Made by a program: the position numbers and the translations under genes. DNA of 40,696 nucleotides from NCBI GenBank assembly GCA_028688525.1, contig JAQTYA010000019.1:1-40696 (forward strand), given 5' to 3'. Source of the DNA: Methylococcus sp. (GTDB lineage: Bacteria > Pseudomonadota > Gammaproteobacteria > Methylococcales > Methylococcaceae). The notes under the pieces were generated by a model. That model made no database searches, had not been told where the DNA came from, and saw only the letters and a list, made by a program, of their open reading frames with translations. Of this stretch, positions 35,656 to 40,696 are shown piece by piece (position 1 is the stretch's first letter; every line of letters starts with the position of its first letter).

Positions 35656-36501
35656 TTAGTTCCTTGCCAGCCAGAGCTTAGCCATCGGGTCGAACACGAC
35701 AGGATTCACGGCCACGAAAGACTGGACGCCGAACAAATCGCACAGCTTCTTGCCTTCCGCATCGCTGCACGTGCCTTCGAGCGCCTTGCCAAAGCGCACC
35801 CGGTCGTCCGCCGTGCTGAGCTTGGCATTGGCCACCACGCCCATCAGGGGAATGTCTTCGGAGGTGAAGACCACCTCGACCGGATTGCTCAGACCGAGCG
35901 CGTCCAGCCCTGCAAACTGCTGTTCGTTGAGAACCACCGCGTCCAGCTCGCCCTTGTCCAACGAACGCAAAGCGCGGATCGCCTGACGCGAGGGCTGAAG
36001 CGCAAAATCCTTAGCGGGATCGTACTTGCCGGCAAACACGATCTTGCCAATGAAATCCGGCTCGTCGAGGACGGTCCCGCCCAGCGACTTGCCCTTGAGC
36101 TCAGCCAAACCATGGAACCTGCCTTTCTGGGCCACAACTCGGTAGCGTTCGCTGGTACGCCCACCAATCTTGGGCTGGACCACGGGGACCAGATCGTACT
36201 GGCCGCGAAGTTGCAGATACAGTCCCAATGAGGTAATAGCGAAGGCAGGCTTCTTGTCCGCCATGAATTTTTCGCACTCGGCCGCTTTCGCGGTAAACGC
36301 GCTGGTGAAGCTCTGCGCCGGCCATTGCCCTACCCGCTCCACTACCCGAAGCATGGCATCCATCGCTTGGTCGGCATCTCGCTCGTTGACCGGACCGCCA
36401 GGATAGCAGACGACGACCGGGGCGGGATCTCCGGCCATGGCCGGTGCGAGAGGGAGCAGCAGGGCGGCCAGCAGGAAAAAGCGGGGAATCTTGTATGTCA
36501 T
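35656..36501 (-). CDS. bstB: Periplasmic sterol-binding protein BstB-like (PhnD/PBP fold)
   Basis: A 281-residue periplasmic protein with a two-lobed solute-binding-protein architecture of the phosphonate-binding PhnD group. Seen: a signal peptide with cleavage about residue 23 (PAMA), a first lobe with VVVCYPGGPVNERDAD, the hinge region DKKPAFAITSLGLYLQL, and a second lobe with KGKSLGGTVLDEPDFIG and GELDAVVLNEQQFAGL. The start ATG overlaps the bstA stop as ATGA. PhnD-type proteins normally serve ABC importers, but no ATPase or permease is near; the partner here is an RND-type BstA. BstB binds sterols in the characterised system. Confidence 0.85.
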   Translation of the reverse strand: MTYKIPRFFLLAALLLPLAPAMAGDPAPVVVCYPGGPVNERDADQAMDAMLRVVERVGQWPAQSFTSAFTAKAAECEKFMADKKPAFAITSLGLYLQLRGQYDLVPVVQPKIGGRTSERYRVVAQKGRFHGLAELKGKSLGGTVLDEPDFIGKIVFAGKYDPAKDFALQPSRQAIRALRSLDKGELDAVVLNEQQFAGLDALGLSNPVEVVFTSEDIPLMGVVANAKLSTADDRVRFGKALEGTCSDAEGKKLCDLFGVQSFVAVNPVVFDPMAKLWLARN

Positions 36502-39221
36502 GGTTTCCTTCGTACAACGAGAAATTGGCCGATCGCAGGCGCTACCCAGAGCGTCGCAACCAGGCAGCATAGCAAGCCTAGGGTAATGTTCACCCCCAGA
36601 GTGGAGACGCCGCGGTAGTTCGCCAGGGTGATGGCGCCCAAGCCAGCCAGCTCCGTACCGGCCGCAAGCCCGATCACCCTTCCCGCCACCCGGTTGAGCT
36701 GAGCTAGCGAGTGGTCCTCCAGTTCGAACCAGCGTTGACTGAACCACACACCGTAATCCACCGCCAAAGCAATCACCAGGGGCAGCGCGATGATATTGGC
36801 GTAGTTGTAACGGATGCCGCCCAGCGCCATCAGCCCCAACATCCAGCCTCCACCGATCAACAATGGCATGGCGGCCAAGGTAAACCCGCGCCAACTGCGC
36901 AACACCAACGCTAGCCATAACAGGCATACCGCAACGGCGGTCCGAGTCCCCTGGGTAAAGCTGTCGACCACCGATTTCGAGAACACTTGATGCGTAGTCG
37001 GGAAGCCGGTCGCATCCGGAGACACGCTATAAATCTGCTGCATCAGCCGGTCGAGGTTGGCCGGATCATACACAGTTTTTGCCGGAAAAGCGTAAACCGC
37101 GACCGTACCATCCGCGGCAAAGAAACGCTCCCGCAAAGCAGGGGGAAGCTGATCCGGGCTGAGCGGCCCGGCCTCGCGCCACCCTGCCAGCAGCGTCCCG
37201 CCCCGTTCTGCGGCTGCCAGCAAGGCGCTGAAGAACCGCTCGCTACGCTCCCGGCCCCGTACCGGATCGGCGTCAACAGCGACCCGGAGCGCATCCAGCC
37301 GCCCCCGTGCCTGCTCCAGCGCAACCACTAGCCCGGAATGCCCGGCTGAAAAAGCCAATTCCTGCGCGTCGTCTATGAAATCGGCGCCGTTTTTCAGAAT
37401 GTTGCGGACTAGACCGAACGTAGGCTCCGGCAAACCGACTCCCGCGAGCCGCGCCGCCCGAGCCGCATAGTCGTCGCGGATCGCCAACTCGCCGATGCGG
37501 CGCGCCTCGCCGACTCGGGCATCGACATCTGCGGGAAACCAATCGGCGAGCGACTGCACTTTCGCCACGCTGTCCAGCTTGGCCGCATCCGCCGCGATGC
37601 GCCGGGCTTCGGGTAGATTCTTGGCCGTAAAAATAACGACTTCCGCCTGGTAATCGCTCTCCGCGACCATCCTGCGCTGATAATGCGCCGCCTCCGAATT
37701 CTTGGGCAGCAGGGATAGCACGTCGTAATCGAACGGGAGTTCGAAGCCCCGGCCGATGCCGAAAACCGCTGCAACCAGCGATCCCGTAACCAGCATCGCT
37801 GCAACACCCGCCCTGAAGGGCTTGCGGCCGGGCTGAAGTACCGCCTCCGCAGTCGACGCCGGCAACGGCTTCAACTCGGGCGGCAACAGGGCGTAAAGCG
37901 CCGGCTGAACCAGCCAGGTACTGAAAAGGATCAGCAGCACTCCCTTAGCGGCGACCAAGCCCAACTCGGAAAAACCGGGGAAAGCCACCGTGGCCAAGGC
38001 GCCGAAGATCGCCACCGAGGCGCCGCCGGCAGTGAACACCGCCTTGAACGAGGCGCCGATCCCCGCGCCTATCGCCGTTAGCAGCGGTTTACCGGCACGC
38101 CGCTCTTCGGCGATGCGCGCCGAGGTAAATATCCCGTAATCCGCACCCAGGCCGAACAAAACGGCGATGAAACTGGCGGTGATGAGAGTCAGGTGACCGA
38201 TAGTGACCAGCACCAGTCCGAGGCTCCACAGCACGCCCAGCCCCATGGGCACGAAGATGACCAGCGCCCAGCGCCAGCTCCGCACCACCACCAGGATCAG
38301 CCCGGCGATCAGCGCCGCGGAAGAACCGACGACCATGGCAATGTCATGGCGGATGCTGACGTGCTCTTCGTATTCGATTGCTGGGAGCCCTGTCAAACCT
38401 ATCTTGGGCGGCACACGCCCGGCCGCTTTACTCTTCCCGGCCAACGTTGCCGCAACCGCCTTCACTTTTTCGATGAACGGCCCGGTGGAATCGAAGTCCT
38501 CGGAAGCGCTCGCCGGGTGGACGAAAAGAAAATACATCCCGCCATCGCGCGAGAGGAAATAGCCGTCATGCGCTATTTCGCCCCCACCTTGCCCTGCCAG
38601 CAGCCGGCCCCAGTCGAGCGCTGCCGGTACCCGGTCGGCAGTTAGCCAATGCCGCCATTCGTCCAGAACGGCTGTCAGCGATTTCAGGCCGGCTTCGGCA
38701 GACGCGACATCCACCCCTGCATCCGGAGCGGAAGGCCCAGCGCCGATCTGCCTGAGAAGCTGCTGCAACGCCGCATCGAGTTGCGCCGCATCACCCGGCA
38801 CGGCAACACCGCCGGCCTGGTCCAGCATTTTCTCCAATGACTTGAGCTTGTCCTCCGGCACGGCCAGATAGGCGTGATCCAGCAGGAAGCCAAGATCGAT
38901 CCGGGCCGTTGCCTGGGCGACCTCGGGCTCGACGGCAAGCGCTGCAGCAAGGTTTTCGGCGAATATCTGTAGTTCTTCGGGCGGTGCTCCTTCCAGCACC
39001 ACGATCAGGTCAGAAGCCGCGCCGAATTTTTTCAGAAAATCGTCGAAACGCTGGGCAACGGCATTATCGTGAGGGAGGAGCGCCTGGCGAGAGGTATAAA
39101 CCGGTAACTGCGAAATCGCCCAGAGCGACAACACCGACAGTACAACGGCAGCGGCCAGAATCCGCCAGGGCTTGCGGGCGAAGCATTCGGCGGCCGCAGC
39201 AGCCATTTGGGGAATATTCAC
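36498..39221 (-). CDS. bstA: RND/MMPL-family inner-membrane sterol transporter BstA-like
   Basis: A 907-residue RND-superfamily (MMPL/HpnN-like) transporter. Seen: a first helix at about 18-38, a large periplasmic loop (about 40-260), helices about 270-440 with the motif FGLGADYGIFTSARIAEE, a second periplasmic loop and a second half ending in a duplicate helical bundle with IALAVDYGVWFSQRW. HpnN-type proteins move hopanoids to the outer membrane; this homologue sits in a sterol block. The GTG at 39221 has no visible Shine-Dalgarno and directly abuts a 5-base hairpin at 39222-39235; an ATG at 39206 is a possible alternative start. It is the first gene of the bstABC-sdmAB run. Confidence 0.88.
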   Translation of the reverse strand: MNIPQMAAAAAECFARKPWRILAAAVVLSVLSLWAISQLPVYTSRQALLPHDNAVAQRFDDFLKKFGAASDLIVVLEGAPPEELQIFAENLAAALAVEPEVAQATARIDLGFLLDHAYLAVPEDKLKSLEKMLDQAGGVAVPGDAAQLDAALQQLLRQIGAGPSAPDAGVDVASAEAGLKSLTAVLDEWRHWLTADRVPAALDWGRLLAGQGGGEIAHDGYFLSRDGGMYFLFVHPASASEDFDSTGPFIEKVKAVAATLAGKSKAAGRVPPKIGLTGLPAIEYEEHVSIRHDIAMVVGSSAALIAGLILVVVRSWRWALVIFVPMGLGVLWSLGLVLVTIGHLTLITASFIAVLFGLGADYGIFTSARIAEERRAGKPLLTAIGAGIGASFKAVFTAGGASVAIFGALATVAFPGFSELGLVAAKGVLLILFSTWLVQPALYALLPPELKPLPASTAEAVLQPGRKPFRAGVAAMLVTGSLVAAVFGIGRGFELPFDYDVLSLLPKNSEAAHYQRRMVAESDYQAEVVIFTAKNLPEARRIAADAAKLDSVAKVQSLADWFPADVDARVGEARRIGELAIRDDYAARAARLAGVGLPEPTFGLVRNILKNGADFIDDAQELAFSAGHSGLVVALEQARGRLDALRVAVDADPVRGRERSERFFSALLAAAERGGTLLAGWREAGPLSPDQLPPALRERFFAADGTVAVYAFPAKTVYDPANLDRLMQQIYSVSPDATGFPTTHQVFSKSVVDSFTQGTRTAVAVCLLWLALVLRSWRGFTLAAMPLLIGGGWMLGLMALGGIRYNYANIIALPLVIALAVDYGVWFSQRWFELEDHSLAQLNRVAGRVIGLAAGTELAGLGAITLANYRGVSTLGVNITLGLLCCLVATLWVAPAIGQFLVVRRKP

Positions 39222-39235
39222 TCGAAGCGTTTCGA
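39222..39235. repeat. Short hairpin abutting the bstA start
   Basis: TCGAA (39222-39226) and TTCGA (39231-39235) are inverted around a 4-base loop, in the position where the bstA ribosome site should be. It could mask or replace a Shine-Dalgarno, or be chance. Confidence 0.3.
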
Positions 39236-39307
39236 CTCAGGGCTTCCGGAAGGACATCCGCAGTAGCTCAAGCCCACCGGGCCGGCTACCCGCCCGGATG
39301 CGGACAT

Positions 39308-39332
39308 AAAAAAAGCACTTCGTAGCCGTGCT
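39308..39332 (-). terminator. Candidate terminator between the desaturase-family gene and bstA
   Basis: Read on the minus strand, GAGCAC ... GTGCT is followed by seven T (plus-strand A-run at 39308-39314). The stem is AGCAC/GTGCT (39314-39318 and 39328-39332) with a 9-base loop. The stem is short but the T-run is clean, so I take it as a likely terminator for the desaturase-family gene. Confidence 0.5.
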
Positions 39333-39453
39333 CCACGAGCATAGTTTAATGGTGAGCGGAATAAAACAAAACCTAGCGCAAGCCGAAACCTCCAAGCCCC
39401 GAGACACCGCCCGAGGCTCAAGCGGGCTAGCCCCGCCTGAACCGGCGCGGCTG

Positions 39454-40422
39454 CTAATGGGTACTGCCGGCACCCTCCCGCTCGGCGATCTCCCTTTCAG
39501 CGGCCAGCCAGTCGAACATCTCGAAGCCGGGAACAAAACCGCGCTTTTCAGCCCGGAAATAGGCCGCCTCGGCAATCATCGGTTGCAGTAACGGCGGGCG
39601 CCTAGTCGCGTAGACATAGGTGAAACCGAACTTCAACGCCCCTAGAAAACCCTGATCCTCCACTTCGCGCAAACCGAGCCGAGCCGGAAAAGCCTCCGCC
39701 AGAGTGCCGAACAGCTTGTCCCAAATGGAAAACAGCGCGCCATAGTTGCGATCGTGCTCACGCCTCGAGGCCGAGTGATGCACCCGGTGCAGACCCGGCA
39801 CGATGAAAACTAGCGCCAGCTTCCGCTCGGCGCGGAAAGAAATGTCGGCGTGATGAAACAGCACAGCCAGCGTTATCAGCGCTTCGCTGGCCAGCACCTG
39901 GGCGGAACTCGCCCCGGAAACCACGATGAACCCGGCCTTGACTAGGACGGTTAGAAACACCTCGACGAAATGCAGCCGGAAACCCGTGGTCACGTTCATC
40001 GACAGGTCGCTATGGTGCACCTTGTGAAACAACCACAGCCAGGGCAGTCTATGGCTGGTCCAATGCCAGGCATATAGCACAAAATCGAGCAGGATGAGTC
40101 CAAGCGCGCAGCGCAGCCACGGGCTGCCGACGTCCGCCAGAAGTCCGTCGCCGGCATAGCTCTCTGCGAGCACCAGTAGCGAGGACACGGAGAGCAGCGA
40201 CATTAAAACGTCGTTGAACAGGAAGAGGCAGAGGTTCGTCCGATACGAACGCCGCACCCTAGGATTGCCGCGCGTGCCCCTGCCGAACCGGATTTCCAGC
40301 ACCATCAGGGAAACCAAGGTGAATAGGATCACCCCGGACAGAACATCCTCGACAGACAGCCCGATCCCCAAGCTGTCGATCTGGGGAAATTTCAGATGCG
40401 ACGAAAGATTGTTTAAGATCAT
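39454..40422 (-). CDS. Sterol desaturase/fatty-acid hydroxylase-family membrane protein
   Basis: A 322-residue integral-membrane di-iron enzyme of PF04116. Seen: hydrophobic helices at about 25-45, 65-88 and 103-118, then the histidine clusters HWTSH (H120/H124), HKVHH (H133/H136/H137), an FHHAD pair (H190/H191) and HRVHH (H212/H215/H216). I chose ATG 40422: GGAGG lies 7 bases upstream and the extra N-terminal residues of the longer frame are not needed. The superfamily includes C-5 sterol desaturase and C-4 methyl oxidase of eukaryotes, and bacterial hydroxylases of lipids. It neighbours the sterol block but a candidate terminator separates it from bstA. Which bond it acts on cannot be told. 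Confidence 0.85.
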   Translation of the reverse strand: MILNNLSSHLKFPQIDSLGIGLSVEDVLSGVILFTLVSLMVLEIRFGRGTRGNPRVRRSYRTNLCLFLFNDVLMSLLSVSSLLVLAESYAGDGLLADVGSPWLRCALGLILLDFVLYAWHWTSHRLPWLWLFHKVHHSDLSMNVTTGFRLHFVEVFLTVLVKAGFIVVSGASSAQVLASEALITLAVLFHHADISFRAERKLALVFIVPGLHRVHHSASRREHDRNYGALFSIWDKLFGTLAEAFPARLGLREVEDQGFLGALKFGFTYVYATRRPPLLQPMIAEAAYFRAEKRGFVPGFEMFDWLAAEREIAEREGAGSTH

Positions 40423-40514
40423 GACATTTCCTCCGCGTACGCTGCTTGCAACAGCCCTCGGCATCACGGTGAAGGCGGAACGGCACACTCTTCAAATCGC
40501 ACTTTCCGGCACCG

Positions 40515-40540
40515 GATATCTGCGTACGTCGTACGATATC
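40515..40540. promoter_or_regulatory. Imperfect palindrome upstream of the desaturase-family gene, candidate operator
   Basis: GATATC, a 2-base insert, CGTACG (40515-40528), one T, then CGTACGATATC (40530-40540): the two halves are inverted copies apart from the 2 extra bases. It lies about 93-118 bases before the desaturase start on the minus strand. The form suits a dimeric regulator such as a TetR-type protein, but no regulator gene is visible. Confidence 0.4.
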
Positions 40541-40642
40541 GTCACGATGAGCCAGGGTCGGCTTTAAGGCTATCCCCGAGACCCTCCCCGGAGCAATGGA
40601 ATACGAGGCGACAAACTGTTGAGCGAAACGAGCTAGAGCAGA

Positions 40643-40669
40643 AAGGGGGCTTGCGCCTGCAGCCCCCTT
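40643..40669. terminator. GC-rich 9-base hairpin near the window end
   Basis: AAGGGGGCT (40643-40651) and AGCCCCCTT (40661-40669) are exact reverse complements with a 9-base loop. A mixed T-rich tail follows on the plus strand and a short T-run on the minus strand. It may end transcription of a minus-strand gene beyond the window. Confidence 0.4.
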
Positions 40670-40696
40670 GTTCGGTCTTGAGGAACGATCAGCCCC

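Larger units (their letters stand above)
40423..40696. other. Upstream region of the desaturase-family gene (274 bases)
   Basis: No credible gene. It contains the inverted repeat at 40515-40540 and a GC hairpin at 40643-40669, each listed separately. No consensus -35/-10 pair is clear for the minus strand. Confidence 0.5.

Noticed and set aside
35656..36501. Phosphonate import (PhnD) role for the periplasmic binding protein
   Set aside because: No PhnC/PhnE-type ATPase or permease is present, and the gene is translationally coupled to an RND transporter in a sterol block, so a sterol-carrier role is the better fit.
1..40696. CRISPR array, tRNA/rRNA genes, insertion sequence or prophage
   Set aside because: No spaced direct repeats, cloverleaf pattern, transposase or phage gene was seen; gene content is uniformly chromosomal.

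Overview
The window is GC-rich, densely coding bacterial chromosome with ordinary gammaproteobacterial housekeeping genes. I infer a methanotroph of the Methylococcaceae, most likely Methylococcus or a close relative. The strongest pointer is the 32.7-40.4 kb block. It carries a Rieske oxygenase and an NAD(P)-dependent reductase matching the bacterial sterol C-4 demethylation pair SdmA/SdmB, coupled to an RND-type exporter, a periplasmic binding protein and a lipoprotein matching the sterol transporters BstA/BstB/BstC. These were described from Methylococcus capsulatus. The adjacent zwf-gnd pair fits the dissimilatory ribulose monophosphate cycle but is not diagnostic. The genus call rests on memory of family contexts, not on a search.

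Region by region. (1) 1-6470, minus strand: cutA, dsbD (with a duplicated N-terminal redox domain), a TlpA-type thioredoxin, aroQ, accB, accC, prmA and the start of a zinc-ribbon gene, closely packed and often overlapping. (2) 6508-14565: fxsA, a DUF2892-type membrane protein with a His-rich tail, uvrD, a conserved hypothetical, a spermidine-synthase-fold protein, a lipoprotein alpha/beta hydrolase and tex. (3) 14661-16461: an hpf gene with a good sigma-70-like promoter and a long leader hairpin, then a Glu/Leu dehydrogenase-family protein that has lost the catalytic lysine. (4) 16638-21757: a Gly/His-rich lipoprotein, a PepSY membrane protein, small membrane proteins, a ChuX/HutX-like protein and a 2-Cys peroxiredoxin, with clear terminators. 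(5) 21855-27144: cysK diverging from a MalY/PatB-type C-S lyase, then gnd-zwf-phosphoesterase on the minus strand. (6) 27281-32709: a dynamin-like GTPase, a secreted phosphoesterase and an L,D-transpeptidase. (7) 32687-40422, minus strand: the sterol block, in transcription order sterol-desaturase-family protein, bstA, bstB, bstC, sdmA, sdmB.

How the sterol block works, as inferred: SdmA oxidises a C-4 methyl group and SdmB completes its removal at the inner membrane. BstA extracts or moves the sterol from the inner membrane, BstB carries it across the periplasm, and BstC receives it at the outer membrane. The bstA-bstB and sdmA-sdmB pairs each share a 4-base start/stop overlap, and bstB and bstC are 3 bases apart, so the five genes are very probably one operon. 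The desaturase-family gene upstream is separated by 232 bases that contain a plausible intrinsic terminator. It may therefore be a separate transcription unit with a related role. The sterol ring-forming enzymes (squalene epoxidase, lanosterol synthase) are not in the window.

I see no tRNA, rRNA, CRISPR array, insertion sequence or phage gene. No stretch above about 300 bases lacks a gene.
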